Assembly (NCBI GenBank): GCA_006937955.1
Contig: SSNP01000341.1
Location: 184,465-248,464 of the forward strand
Reading direction: 5' to 3'
From: Pachypanchax playfairii
Lineage: Eukaryota > Chordata > Actinopteri > Cyprinodontiformes > Aplocheilidae
Length of the DNA stretch: 64,000 nucleotides
The translations under genes were made by a program, and so were the position numbers. Numbering within the stretch: position 1 is the first letter of the stretch; each line of letters starts with the position of its first letter. Below are positions 24,313 to 37,843 of this stretch, piece by piece. The notes under the pieces were generated by a model, which saw only the letters and a list, made by a program, of their open reading frames with translations, was not told the DNA's origin and made no database searches.

Positions 24313-27300
24313 ATGTCGGTTAACAGGAGCATCGGCAGCGAGGAGGTAAAATCATTTAACACACTGCAGCGTTTCTTTGATTCACGGTCCAGCCGGTTCT
24401 GTTCAACCGGTTCTGCTCAGCTGGTTCTGTTCAGCAAGCGCATATTCTCTGTCACTGCGTGTCCATGAAACAAATACAACAAGCTAACAACAAGTTAGCA
24501 CATTGTGCTGTTGAGTTTTGGTTAATCTAACATGAACACGTTGTTTATTTATCCAGTACATGAAAAAAAGAATCCCAAAGAATGGAAAGTATGATCACGT
24601 GAAAAGCAGACTGGACACAGGTATGTTGATCACCTTCTACAGGTGTGTGTGGTTCGTGTCAGAGCTGTGAAACACAACGTTTCATTGATTTCTCTGATGT
24701 TCAGGATGGAGCCTAACGAAGCACATGGAAAGACTGGAGGAGATCAGAAAGAGTGAGTGTTTAAATAAAGAACCGGAAACACGCAGGTGACAGTTCAGCA
24801 ACAGACTGCAGGTGTTTAAGGCTCATGGCATCAATCTGAGATGGTCTATGGGTCTAAACATGCGGAAACAGTTAGGAAGTTTAAGATGAGCTGTTTGATG
24901 TTTTGGTCTAATTTTAATCATAATCATGAAACACGATGTTCTTTGTTCTGAAACATTTGACAAGAAGTTTGAGTGAGTGTAGGAAATATTGATGCTCTTC
25001 AGTTCCAGCAGTGCTTCAGCTGTAAAGACCAGGAGGCCTCCTCATCCTCAGCTCTGTACTGATGTGTCTAAAATGCATGTATGATCAACATATGTTGCTT
25101 ATGTTCTCAGTGTAGCAGGAGTGACGCGTGTTTTTGACCTCACAGCTCTCTCTGATGCAGTTTCCTTTTTTTTAAAGACTACAGGTATCGAAAAGACGAG
25201 CTCTTCAAACGGTTAAAGGTGACAACTTTTGCACAGCTGGTACGTGTCAGTGTTTTTTCCATCCTGCAGACTTTGTCCTGAAATGTTCACCTGCGCACCA
25301 TCATTCCATAAACTCTTATACTCTTATATAGACTCAAAACAGATGATCCATGTAGATTTATCAATCATGAATTAGTCAAATTAAGAGATTGAGGTTTGGT
25401 TCATCTTCTTCTGTATCGTTGTCTTTGTTTGTTTGTTTGTTTGTTTTTCCTACCAGATCCTTCAAGTAGCTTCTATTTCAGATGAGACTGAGAGTGAATT
25501 TGATGGTGAGTCTACATGGTTCCATTCCAGGTTATATAACGTATGTATTATCATGACTTGTAACGATGCCTGTGCTGTTGTGATGCCGATCTGCAGACGG
25601 TCTATCTATCGTGTCTGATGCGGACCTGGAGAGTCTGTGTGAACACACCAACAGATCCCCGCTGGCGGTTACCCTCCAACCCCAGAAGGACCCAGGAGAG
25701 GGCAAAGATGTCTGCCACTCTGCCAGGTCAACTCTCCTCAGGTACTTCCTACAGTATCCTCCAAACCACATGTTGCTCATTTGTTAAACCTGGTAGTTTC
25801 GTGTGGCGTGTGCGTGGCGTGTGTGTGTGTGTGTGTGTGTGGCTTGTGCATGGTGTGTGTGTAGTGTGTGCATGTGATGTGTGTGTGGCTTGTGTTTGGT
25901 GTGTGTGTGCATGTGATGTGTGTGTACTGTGTGCATGTGATATGTGTGTGGCTTGTGCATGGTGTGTGTGTGTGTGTGTGTGGCTTGTGTTTGGTGTGTG
26001 TGGCTTGTGCATGGTGTGTGTGTGTGTGTGGCTTGTGTTTGGTGTGTGTGGGTGTGTTTGGTGTGTTTGTGTGGCTTGTGTTTGGTGTGTGTGGCGTGTG
26101 TTTGGTGTGTTTGTGTGGCGTGTGTTTGGTGTGTGTGTGTGGCGTGTGTTTGGTGTGTGTGGCTTGTGCATGGTGTGTGTGTGTGTGTGGCTTGTGTTTG
26201 GTGTGTGTGGCGTGTGTTTGGTGTGTTTGTGTGGCGTGTGTTTGGTGTGTGTGTGTGGCGTGTGTTTGGTGTGTGTGTGTGGCGTGTGTTTGTGTGGCGT
26301 GTGTTTGGTGTGTTTGTGTGGCTTGTGTTTGGTGTGTGTGGCTTGTGTTTGGTGTGTGCGTGTGATGTGTGTGTGTACTGTGTGCATGTGATATGTGTGT
26401 GGCTTGTGCATGGTGTGTGTGTGTGTGTGTGTGGCTTGTGTTTGGTGTGTGTGGCTTGTGCATGGTGTGTGTGTGTGTGTGGCTTGTGTTTGGTGTGTGT
26501 GGCTTGTGTTTGGTGTGTGCGTGTGATGTGTGTGTGTGCTGTGTGCATGTGATATGTATGTGGCTTGTGCATGGTGTGTGTGTGTGTGTGTGTGGCTTGT
26601 GTTTGGTGTGTGTGGCTTGTGCATGGTGTGTGTGTGTGTGTGGCTTGTGTTTGGTGTGTGCGTGTGATGTGTGTGTGTAGTGTGTGCATGTGATGTGTGT
26701 GTGGCGTGTGTTTGGTGTGTTTGTGTGGCTTGTGTTTGGTGTGTGTGGCGTGTGTTTGGTGTGTTTGTGTGGCGTGTGTTTGGTGTGTGTGTGTGGCGTG
26801 TGCATGGTGTGTGTGTGTGTGGCTTGTGTTTGGTGTGTGCGTGTGTGTGGCTTGTGTTTGGTGTGTGTGGCTTGTGTTTGGTGTGTGCGTGTGATGTGTG
26901 TGTGTACTGTGTGCATGTGATATGTATGTGGCTTGTGCATGGTGTGTGTGTGTGTGTGTGTGGCTTGTGTTTGGTGTGTGTGTGCATGTGATGTGATGTG
27001 TGTGTACTGTGTGCATGTGATATGTGTGTGGCTTGTGCATGGTGTGTGTGTGTGTGGCTTGTGTTTGGTGTGTGCGTGTGTGTGGCTTGTGTTTGGTGTG
27101 TGTGGCTTGTGTTTGGTGTGTGCGTGTGATGTGTGTGTGTGTGTGTGCATGTGATGTGTGTGTACTGTGTGCATGTGATATGTGTGTGGCTTGTGCATGG
27201 TGTGTGTGTGTGTGGCTTGTGTTTGGTGTGTGCGTGTGTGTGGCTTGTGTTTGGTGTGTGCGTGTGATGTGTGTGTGTAGTGTGTGCATGTGATATGTGT

Positions 27301-30300
27301 GTGGCTTGTGCATGGTGTGTGTGTGTGTGTGTGTGGCTTGTGTTTGGTGTGTGTGGCTTGTGCATGGTGTGTGTGTAGTGTGTGCATGTGATGTGTGTGT
27401 GGCTTGTGTTTGGTGTGTGTGTGCATGTGATGTGTGTGTACTGTGTGTGTGATATGTGTGTGGCTTGTGCATGGTGTGTGTGTGTGTGGCTTGTGTTTGG
27501 TGTGTGCGTGTGTGTGGCTTGTGTTTGGTGTGTGTGGCTTGTGTTTGGTGTGTGCGTGTGATGTGTGTGTGTAGTGTGTGCATGTGATGTGTGTGTGGCT
27601 TGTGTTTGGTGTGTTTGTGTGGCTTGTGTTTGGTGTGTGTGGGTGTGTTTGGTGTGTTTGTGTGGCTTGTGTTTGGTGTGTGTGGCGTGTGTTTGGTGTG
27701 TTTGTGTGGCTTGTGTTTGGTGTGTGTGGGTGTGTTTGGTGTGTTTGTGTGGCGTGTGTTTGGTGTGTGTGTGTGGCGTGTGTTTGGTGTGTGTGTGTGG
27801 CGTGTGTTTGGTGTGTGTGTGTGGCGTGTGTTTGGTGTGTTTGTGTGGCTTGTGTTTGGTGTGTGTGGCGTGTGTTTGGTGTGTTTGTGTGGCGTGTGTT
27901 TGGTGTGTGTGTGTGGCGTGTGTTTGGTGTGTGTGTGTGGCGTGTGTTTGTGTGGCGTGTGTTTGGTGTGTTTGTGTGGCGTGTGTTTGGTGTGTGTGTG
28001 TGGCGTGTGTTTGGTGTGTGTGTGCATGTGATGTGATGTGTGTGTACTGTGTGCATGTGATATGTGTGTGGCTTGTGCATGGTGTGTGTGTGTGTGTGTG
28101 TGGCTTGTGTTTGGTGTGTGTGGCTTGTGCATGGTGTGTGTGTGTGTGTGGCTTGTGTTTGGTGTGTGCGTGTGATGTGTGTGTGTAGTGTGTGCATGTG
28201 ATGTGTGTGTGGCTTGTGTTTGGTGTGTTTGTGTGGCTTGTGTTTGGTGTGTGTGGCGTGTGTTTGGTGTGTTTGTGTGGCTTGTGTTTGGTGTGTGTGT
28301 GTGGCGTGTGTTTGGTGTGTGTGTGTGGCGTGTGCGTGGCGTGTGTGTGTGTGTGTGTGTGTGGCTTGTGCATGGTGTGTGTGTAGTGTGTGCATGTGAT
28401 GTGTGTGTGGCTTGTGTTTGGTGTGTGTGTGCATGTGATGTGTGTGTACTGTGTGCATGTGATATGTGTGTGGCTTGTGCATGGTGTGTGTGTGTGTGGC
28501 TTGTGTTTGGTGTGTGCGTGTGTGTGGCTTGTGTTTGGTGTGTGTGGCTTGTGTTTGGTGTGTGCGTGTGATGTGTGTGTGTACTGTGTGCATGTGATAT
28601 GTATGTGGCTTGTGCATGGTGTGTGTGTGTGTGTGTGTGGCTTGTGTTTGGTGTGTGTGTGCATGTGATGTGATGTGTGTGTACTGTGTGCATGTGATAT
28701 GTGTGTGGCTTGTGCATGGTGTGTGTGTGTGTGTGTGTGGCTTGTGTTTGGTGTGTGTGGCTTGTGCATGGTGTGTGTGTGTGTGTGGCTTGTGTTTGGT
28801 GTGTGTGGCTTGTGTTTGGTGTGTGCGTGTGATGTGTGTGTGTAGTGTGTGCATGTGATGTGTGTGTGGCCTGTGTTTAGTGTGTTTGGTGTGTGTGGCT
28901 TGTGTTTGGTGTGTTTGTGCATGTGCATGGTGTGTGTGTGTGTGTGGCTTGTGTTTGGTGTGTGTGGCTTGTGTTTGGTGTGTGCGTGTGATGTGTGTGT
29001 GTACTGTGTGCATGTGATATGTATGTGGCTTGTGCATGGTGTGTGTGTGTGTGTGTGGCTTGTGTTTGGTGTGTGTGTGCATGTGATGTGATGTGTGTGT
29101 ACTGTGTGCATGTGATATGTGTGTGGCTTGTGCATGGTGTGTGTGTGTGTGGCTTGTGTTTGTTGTGTGCGTGTGTGTGGCTTGTGTTTGGTGTGTGTGT
29201 GCATGTGATGTGATGTGTGTGTACTGTGTGCGTTTGGTGTGTGCGTGTGATGTGTGTGTGTAGTGTGTGCATGTGATATGTATGTGGCTTGTGCATGGTG
29301 TGTGTGTGTGTGTGTGTGGCTTGTGTTTGGTGTGTGTGTGCATGTGATGTGATGTGTGTGTACTGTGTGCATGTGATATGTGTGTGGCTTGTGCATGGTG
29401 TGTGTGTGTGTGTGTGTGGCTTGTGTTTGGTGTGTGTGGCTTGTGTTTGGTGTGTGCGTGTGATGTGTGTGTGTAGTGTGTGCATGTGATGTGTGTGTGG
29501 CCTGTGTTTAGTGTGTTTGGTGTGTGTGGCTTGTGTTTGGTGTGTGTGTTGGGTGTGTGTGTGTGGCGTGTGTTTGGTGTGTTTGTGTGGCGTGTGTTTG
29601 GTGTGTGTGTGTGGCTTGTGTTTGGTGTGTGTGGCTTGGTGTGGTGTGTGTGTGTGTGTGTGTGTGTGGCTTGTGCATGGTGTGTGTGTAGTGTGTGCAT
29701 GTGATGTGTGTGTGGCTTGTGTTTGGTGTGTGTGTGCATGTGATGTGATGTGTGTGTACTGTGTGCATGTGATATGTGTGTGGCTTGTGCATGGTGTGTG
29801 TGTGTGTGTGTGTGGCTTGTGTTTGGTGTGTGTGGCTTGTGCATGGTGTGTGTGTGTGTGTGGCTTGTGTTTGGTGTGTGTGGCTTGTGTTTGGTGTGTG
29901 CGTGTGATGTGTGTGTGTAGTGTGTGCATGTGATGTGTGTGTGGCCTGTGTTTAGTGTGTTTGGTGTGTGTGGCTTGTGTTTGGTGTGTTTGTGCATGTG
30001 CATGGTGTGTGTGTGTGTGTGGCTTGTGTTTGGTGTGTGTGGCTTGTGCATGGTGTGTGTGTGTGTGTGGCTTGTGTTTGGTGTGTGCGTGTGATGTGTG
30101 TGTGTAGTGTGTGCATGTGATGTGTGTGTGGCGTGTTGTTTGGTGTGTTTGTGTGGCGTGTGTTTGGTGTGTGTGTGTGGCGTGTGTTTGTGTGGCGTGT
30201 GTTTGGTGTGTTTGTGTGGCGTGTGTTTGGTGTGTTTGTGTGTCGTGTGTGTGGTGTGTGTGTGTGGTGTGTGTTTGGTGTGTGTGTGTGGCTTGTGTTT

Positions 30301-33300
30301 GGTGTGTTTGTGTGGCTTGTGTTTGGTGTGTGTGGCGTGTGTNNNNNNNNNNNNNNNNNNNNNNNNNNNNNNNNNNNNNNNNNNNNNNNNNNNGGTGTGT
30401 GTGTGTGGCGTGTGTGTGGTGTGTGTGTGTGGCGTGTGTTTGGTGTGTGTGTGTGGGGTGTGTTTGGGGCGTGTGTTTGGTGTGTTTGTGTGGCGTGTGT
30501 TTGGTGTGTGTGGGTTGTGCATGGTGTGTGTGTGTGTGTGGCTTGTGTTTGGTGTGTGTGGCTTGTGTTTGGTGTGTGCGTGTGATGTGTGTGTGTACTG
30601 TGTGCATGTGATATGTGTGTGGCTTGTGCATGGTGTGGTGTGTGTGTGTGTGGCTTGTGTTTGGTGTGTGTGGCTTGTGTTTGGTGTGTGCGTGTGATGT
30701 GTGTGTGTACTGTGTGCATGTGATATGTATGTGGCTTGTGCAGGTGTGTGTGTGTGTGTGTGGCTTGTGCATGGTGTGTGTGTAGTGTGTGCATGTGATG
30801 TGTGTGTGGCTTGTGTTTGGTGTGTGTGTGCATGTGATGTGTGTGTACTGTGTGCATGTGATATGTGTGTGGCTTGTGCATGGTGTGTGTGTGTGTGTGT
30901 GGCTTGTGTTTGGTGTGTGTGGCTTGTGCATGGTGTGTGTGTGTGTGTGGCTTGTGTGTGGTGTGTGTGTGTGTGTGGCTTGTGTTTGGTGTGTGTGGCT
31001 TGTGTTTGGTGTGTGCGTGTGATGTGTGTGTGTAGTGTGTGCATGTGATGTGTGTGTGGCCTGTGTTTAGTGTGTTTGGTGTGTGTGGCTTGTGTTTGGT
31101 GTGTTTGTGCATGTGCATGGTGTGTGTGTGTGTGTGGCTTGTGTTTGGTGTGTGTGGCTTGTGTTTGGTGTGTGCGTGTGATGTGTGTGTGTAGTGTGTG
31201 CATGTGATATGTGTGTGGCTTGTGCATGGTGTGTGTGTGTGTGGCTTGTGTTTGGTGTGTGCGTGTGTGTGGCTTGTGTTTGGTGTGTGTGGCTTGTGTT
31301 TGGTGTGTTTGTGCATGTGCATGGTGTGTGTGTGTGTGGCTTGTGTTTGGTGTGTGTGTGCATGTGATGTGATGTGTGTGTACTGTGTGCATGTGATATG
31401 TGTGTGGCTTGTGCATGGTGTGTGTGTGTGTGTGTGGCTTGTGTTTGGTGTGTGTGGCTTGTGCATGGTGTGTGTGTGTGTGTGGCTTGTGTTTGGTGTG
31501 TGTGTGTGTGTGGCTTGTGTTTGGTGTGTGTGGCTTGTGTTTGGTGTGTGCGTGTGATGTGTGGTGTGTGTGTGCATGTGATGTGTGTGTACTGTGTGCA
31601 TGTGATATGTGTGTGGCTTGTGCATGGTGTGTGTGTGTGTGTGTTGTGTTTGGTGTGTGCGTGTGTGTGGCTTGTGTTTGGTGTGTGTGGCTTGTGCATG
31701 GTGTGTGTGTGTGTGTGGCTTGTGTTTGGTGTGTGTGGCTTGTGTTTGGTGTGTGCGTGTGATGTGTGTGTGTAGTGTGTGCATGTGATGTGATGTGTGT
31801 GTACTGTGTGCATGTGATATGTGTGTGGCTTGTGCATGGTGTGTGTGTGTGTGTGTGGCTTGTGTTTGGTGTGTGTGGCTTGTGCGTGGTGTGTGTGTGT
31901 GTGTGGCTTGTGTTTGGTGTGTGTGGCTTGTGTTTGGTGTGTGCGTGCATGTGATGTGATGTGTGTGTACTGTGTGCATGTGATATGTGTGTGGCTTGTG
32001 CATGGTGTGTGTGTGTGTGTGTGTGGCTTGTGTTTGGTGTGTGTGGCTTGTGCATGGTGTGTGTGTGTGTGTGGCTTGTGTTTGGTGTGTGTGGCTTGTG
32101 TTTGGTGTGTGCGTGTGATGTGTGTGTGTACTGTGTGCATGTGATATGTATGTGGCTTGTGCATGGTGTGTGTGTGTGTGTGTGTGGCTTGTGTTTGGTG
32201 TGTGTGTGCATGTGATGTGATGTGTGTGTACTGTGTGCATGTGATATGTGTGTGGCTTGTGCATGGTGTGTGTGTGTGTGTGTGTGGCTTGTGTTTGGTG
32301 TGTGTGGCTTGTGCATGGTGTGTGTGTGTGTGTGGCTTGTGTTTGGTGTGTGTGGCTTGTGTTTGGTGTGTGCGTGTGTGTGGCTTGTGTTTGGTGTGTG
32401 TGGCTTGTGTTTGGTGTGTGTGTGCATGTGTGTGTGTGTACTGTGTGCATGTGATATGTGTGTGGCTTGTGCATGGTGTGTGTGTGTGTGTGTGGCTTGT
32501 GTTTGGTGTGTGTGGCTTGTGCATGGTGTGTGTGTGTGTGTGGCTTGTGTTTGGTGTGTGCGTGTGATGTGTGTGTGTAGTGTGTGCATGTGATGTGTGT
32601 GTGGCCTGTGTTTAGTGTGTTTGGTGTGTGTGGCTTGTGTTTGGTGTGTTTGTGCATGTGCATGGTGTGTGTGTGTGTGTGGCTTGTGTTTGGTGTGTGT
32701 GGCTTGTGCATGGTGTGTGTGTGTGTGTGGCTTGTGCATGGTGTGTGTGTGTGTGGCTTGTGTTTGGTGTGTGCGTGTGTGTGGCTTGTGTTTGGTGTGT
32801 GTGGCTTGTGTTTGGTGTGTGCGTGTGATGTGTGTGTGTACTGTGTGCATGTGATATGTATGTGGCTTGTGCATGGTGTGTGTGTGTGTGTGTGTGGCTT
32901 GTGTTTGGTGTGTTTGTGCATGTGCATGGTGTGTGTGTGTGTGTGGCTTGTGTTTGGTGTGTGTGGCGTGTGTTTGGTGTGTGTGTGTGGCGTGTGTTTG
33001 GTGTGTGTGTGTGGCGTGTGTTTGGTGTGTGTGTGTGGGTTGTGTTTGGTGTGTGTGGCTTGTGCATGGTGTGTGTGTGTGTGTGGTGGCTTGTGTTTGG
33101 TGTGTGTGTGCATGTGATGTGTGTGTGTGTACTGTGTGCATGTGATATGTGTGTGGCTTGTGCATGGTGTGTGTGTGTGTGGCTTGTGTTTGGTGTGTGC
33201 GTGTGTGTGGCTTGTGTTTGGTGTGTGTGGCGTGTGTTTGGTGTGTGTGTGTGGCGTGTGTTTGGTGTGTGTGTGTGGCGTGTGTTTGGTGTGTTTGTGT

Positions 33301-36300
33301 GGCTTGTGTTTGGTGTGTGTGGGTGGGTTTGGTGTGTGTGTGTGGCTTGTGTTTGGTGTGTGTGGCGTGTGTTTGGTGTGTTTGTGCATGTGATGTGATG
33401 TGTGTGTACTGTGTGCATGTGATATGTGTGTGGCTTGTGCATGGTGTGTGTGTGTGTGTGTGTGGCTTGTGTTTGGTGTGTGTGGCTTGTGCATGGTGTG
33501 TGTGTGTGTGTGGCTTGTGTTTGGTGTGTGTGGCTTGTGTTTGGTGTGTTTGTGTGGCGTGTGTTTGGTGTGTGTGTGTGGCGTGTGTTTGGTGTGTGTG
33601 TGTGGCTTGTGTTTGGTGTGTGTGTGTGCATGTGATGTGCGTGTAGTGTGTGCATGTGATATGTGTGTGGCTTGTGCATGGTGTGTGTGTGTGTGTGTGG
33701 GTTGTGTTTGGTGTGTGTGGCGTGTGTTTGGTGTGTGTGTGTGGCGTGTGTTTGGTGTGTGTGTGTGGCGTGTGTTTGGTGTGTGTGTGTGGCGTGTGTT
33801 TGGTGTGTTTGTGTGGCTTGTGTTTGGTGTGTGTGGCTTGTGTTTGGTGTGTGTGTGTGCGTGTGATATGTGTGTGGCTTGTGCGTGGTGTGTGTGTGTG
33901 TGTGTGTGTGTTGTGTTTGGTGTGTGTGGCTTGTGCATGGTGTGTGTGTGTGTGTGTGTGGCTTGTGTTTGGTGTGTGTGTGCATGTGATGTGATGTGTG
34001 TGTACTGTGTGCATGTGATATGTGTGTGGCTTGTGCATGGTGTGTGTGTGTGTGGCTTGTGTTTGGTGTGTTTGTGTGGCTTGTGTTTGGTGTGTGCGTG
34101 TGATGTGTGTGTGTAGTGTGTGCATGTGATGTGTGTGTGGCTTGTGTTTGGTGTGTTTGTGTGGCTTGTGTTTGGTGTGTGTGGCGTGTGTTTGGTGTGT
34201 TTGTGTGGCGTGTGTTTGGTGTGTGTGTGTGGCGTGTGTTTGGTGTGTGTGTGTGGCGTGTGTTTGGTGTGTTTGTGTGGCTTGTGTTTGGTGTGTGTGG
34301 CTTGTGTTTGGTGTGTGTGGCTTGTGTTTGGTGTGTGTGTGTGCGTGTGATATGTGTGTGGCTTGTGTTTGGTGTGTTTGTGTGGCTTGTGTTTGGTGTG
34401 TGTGGCGTGTGTTTGGTGTGTGTGTGTGGCTTGTGTTTGGTGTGTGTGGCTTGTGTTTGGTGTGTGCGTGTGATGTGTGTGTGTACTGTGTGCATGTGAT
34501 ATGTATGTGGCTTGTGCATGGTGTGTGTGTGTGTGGCTTGTGTTTGGTGTGTGTGTGCATGTGATGTGATGTGTGTGTACTGTGTGCATGTGATATGTGT
34601 GTGGCTTGTGCATGGTGTGTGTGTGTGTGTGGCTTGTGTTTGGTGTGTGTGGCTTGTGTTTGGTGTGTGCGTGTGATGTGTGTGTGTAGTGTGTGCATGT
34701 GATGTGTGTGTGGCCGTGTGCATGTGATATGTGTGTGGCTTGTGCATGGTGTGTGTGTGTGTGGCTTGTGTTTGGTGTGTGCGTGTGATGTGTGTGTGTA
34801 GTGTGTGCATGTGATGTGTGTGTGGCTTGTGTTTGGTGTGTTTGTGTGGCTTGTGTTTGGTGTGTGTGGCGTGTGTTTGGTGTGTTTGTGTGGCTTGTGT
34901 TTGGTGTGTGTGGCGTGTGTTTGGTGTGTTTGTGTGGCGTGTGTGTGGCTTGTGTTTGGTGTGTGTGGCTTGTGTTTGGTGTGTGCGTGTGATGTGTGTG
35001 TGTACTGTGTGCATGTGATATGTGTGTGGCTTGTGCATGGTGTGTGTGTGTGTGTGTGTGGCTTGTGTTTGGTGTGTGTGGCTTGTGCATGGTGTGTGTG
35101 TGTGTGTGGCTTGTGTTTGGTGTGTGTGTGGCATGTGATGTGTGTGTACTGTGTGCATGTGATATGTGTGTGGCTTGTGCATGGTGTGTGTGTGTGTGGC
35201 TTGTGTTTGGTGTGTGCGTGTGTGTGGCTTGTGTTTGGTGTGTGTGGCTTGTGTTTGGTGTGTGCGTGTGATGTGTGTGTGTACTGTGTGCATGTGATGT
35301 GTGTGTACTGTGTGCATGTGATATGTGTGTGGCTTGTGCATGGTGTGTGTGTGTGTGGCTTGTGTTTGGTGTGTGTGTGTGTGTGGCTTGTGTTTGGTGT
35401 GTGTGTGCATGTGATGTGATGTGTGTGTACTGTGTGCATGTGATATGTGTGTGGCTTGTGCATGGTGTGTGTGTGTGTGTGTGTGGCTTGTGTTTGGTGT
35501 GTGTGGCGTGTGTTTGGTGTGTTTGTGTGGCGTGTGTTTGGTGTGTGTGTGTGGCGTGTGTTTGGTGTGTGTGTGTGGCGTGTGTTTGGTGTGTTTGTGT
35601 GGCTTGTGTTTGGTGTGTGTGGCTTGTGTTTGGTGTGTGTGGCTTGTGTTTGGTGTGTGTGTGTGCGTGTGATATGTGTGTGGCTTGTGCATGGTGTGTG
35701 TGTGTGTGTGGCTTGTGTTTGGTGTGTGTGTGTGGCTTGTGTTTGGTGTGTGTGTGTGCATGTGATGTGCGTGTAGTGTGTGCATGTGATATGTGTGTGG
35801 CTTGTGCGTGGTGTGTGTGTGTGATGTGTGTGTGTGTAGTGTGTGCATGTGATGTGTGTGTGTGTAGTGTGTGCATGTGATGTGTGTGTGGCGTGTTGAC
35901 TCTCGTGTTGTGTTTGTAAGAGTTGAACTAAAAGGTTTTGATGCTTTGATGTACTCTGTTTCAGTGTCATCAGTGGAGTGGGGGAGCTGAACTTGGACCA
36001 GGACAGCCAGAATACGGCCTGTGGGTCGGTGTCCAGCCCTGCACCAGCTGCCACGCCTTACCCCAACTGCCCCTATCTGCTGCTGGACGTGCGGGAGGGT
36101 GAGCAGTATGACCACTGCCACATCATCAGCGGTAGGGGGACAAAACACGAATCAGTTGGATCATAAAAACCCAATGAAATGTCCATCTGTGATGTCATCA
36201 TGTCTGTCTCACAGCCTATAGTTTCCCAGTCACCATGCTGTCTCGAACCATGAACCCTTACACCAAGGAAGTACTGGAATATGTATCCTACAACACAAAC

Positions 36301-37075
36301 TGCTCTTTTTTAAGATTTCAGAACTAACCTGAAGGATTCTAAAAACCATGTTAACTTTCTAAGAGCCTTAACGAGCTGTAGAAAAACGCTCCAGGGAAGA
36401 TCATCATTGTGTACGATGAAGACGAGCGTGTCGCCAGTCAGGCAGCTACAACCATGTGTGAAAGAGGGTTTGAGAATCTCTTCATGCTTTGTGGAGGTGA
36501 ATAATAATATCCAGTTAATCACATGTAAAACAGATGTTTAAGATTCAGGCTTTAAGTCCTCTGTTCTTCACTCCGAGGTCTTAAAGTCATCGCTCAGAAG
36601 TTTCCTAGTGGAATGACAACAGGCTCCTTCCCCGCCTCATGCCTGGCGTCTCCTGACTCATCAAAGAGAAGGAAATCCTCTGTTCCTCAGCAGCCAGCTC
36701 AGTCAGCAGAGAAGAGGTGGAGGTTTACACCAGATGAGCTGGAGAAGATCCAGAAGCATCTGGAGGAGCTTCTCATCCCCAGCAGCTCCAACAGTAAGAG
36801 CAGACTCCACATTAGAAATAAAGTGTTAGCTAGCAGATCCCAGAAAACATCTTCATTTGGTTTGTTTCTCTTTTTCAAGAAAGTGAAGTTTCAGTTTGAG
36901 GAAATACTTTTTTCAAAAACATTGTCACAGAGTAAAGACTTGTTGTTTACCCGCAGGCTGCATGTGGAGCCGCATGTCGTCCAGCAGCACCCAGTCGAAC
37001 GACTCCAGCCGTCTGAGTTCCTCCACAGCCGGCAGAAGCAGCTCCCGGGTTCAGAGCAGTAAACCCTGGAAATAA
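24313..37075 (+). CDS. cep41: Centrosomal protein of 41 kDa, complete
   Basis: Eleven exons: 24313-24345, 24557-24620, 24705-24752, 25178-25239, 25457-25505, 25597-25741, 35965-36131, 36215-36282, 36382-36496, 36578-36793 and 36957-37075. Phase is unbroken with AG/GT borders, giving 361 residues (human CEP41: 373). Hallmarks: HVKSRLDTG and RYRKDELFKRLKVTTFAQL near the N terminus, VISGVGELNLD before the rhodanese-like domain (about residues 163-265, PYLLLDVRE to LFMLCGG), KRWRFTPDELEKI after it, and the terminal KPWK. The rhodanese active-site loop reads YDEDERVASQ with no cysteine, so sulfur transfer is not expected. CEP41 acts at centrosomes and cilia and is needed for tubulin glutamylation; human mutations cause Joubert syndrome. 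Intron 6 is 10.2 kb, nearly all tandem repeat. Confidence 0.97.
25799..35896. repeat. 10-kb TG-rich tandem array in cep41 intron 6
   Basis: Nearly pure TG-rich DNA on the plus strand built from words such as GTGTTTGGTGTGTGTGGC, TTGTGCATGG(TG)n and CATGTGATATGTGTG. These form a loosely ordered higher-order repeat of roughly 100-200 bp with (TG)n runs. C and A are rare on this strand. A 51-base run of N (30,343-30,393) marks an unresolved piece of the assembly. Very long open frames (up to about 3,400 codons, minus strand) are artefacts of the composition. The array is bounded by intact cep41 exons 6 and 7. Confidence 0.95.
30343..30393. other. Assembly gap (51 N)
   Basis: Run of 51 undetermined bases inside the TG-rich array. 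The true repeat length here is probably not the length shown. Confidence 0.99.
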
Positions 37076-37827
37076 TCCCAGCTGCCTCTAAACAGCTAGC
37101 AGACCTCCATCACCTCCATCACAGAGCCTATTTGTTACTCCTGGATACAGCAGTTTGATCACAGAATTTCTTTTGGAGAAATAAATGTAGTTTAGTATTA
37201 ATTAAACCACAGAAAGTGATTAAAGCTCTATCTTATAAAACAACTAATACAGTTTTCAAATATAGAATTAAAATGATTTATGGACAGCAAAAATAAAAAG
37301 GCATTTTAAATATGCAGAAACAGAGTGGAGTTTTTGGTATTTGATGTGTTTTTGTTGTTTTAGTAAGTGGTGACTGTTTGCAGTGTCCCAGCTGGGAACC
37401 TCCAGGCTTTTTGCACTCAGATGATTTTGGAACTCTTTCCTTATTGAAGCTACAGACACGCGGTTCCTGTCTGAGTTCTAAACTCTGACTGACAGACTCA
37501 TTGAATGTGTGACAGATGAAGATTTTGTATAATATGAAGTGATATTTGTATAGAACCCGTTGACCTCGTCCAGACTTCAGCTGTACATTTGTAGTTTGTG
37601 TCATGCTCGTGATTGTGCACCAACAGCCTTATGAGCAGTTGTTCCAGATGTTTCTGTGTATACTGCAGCCACATTATTCATCTTTTAAGGACTTTAGTGT
37701 TTGACTTGTTGGGTCTCATCAACCCTTCTGGTGATTAACTCACTGCTTCCTGTGAGAGTGATTCATGAAAATGTGAACTTCTCTGCAGCCGTCAGTCTTA
37801 AAGTGATTCTGTACGATTTGTGCTGAA

Positions 37828-37843
37828 AATAAATGTGAAATAA
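37828..37843 (+). terminator. Poly(A) signals of cep41
   Basis: Two overlapping-range signals (AAATAAATG and GAAATAAAG) lie about 760 bp after the cep41 stop. An earlier AATAAA near 37,180 is an alternative, shorter 3' end. Confidence 0.6.

Noticed and set aside
25749..36148. Minus-strand open frames of up to 3,425 codons (His/Thr-rich) and many Cys/Val-rich plus-strand frames
   Set aside because: They are translations of TG-rich repeat DNA, run through an N gap and overlap real cep41 exons in antisense.
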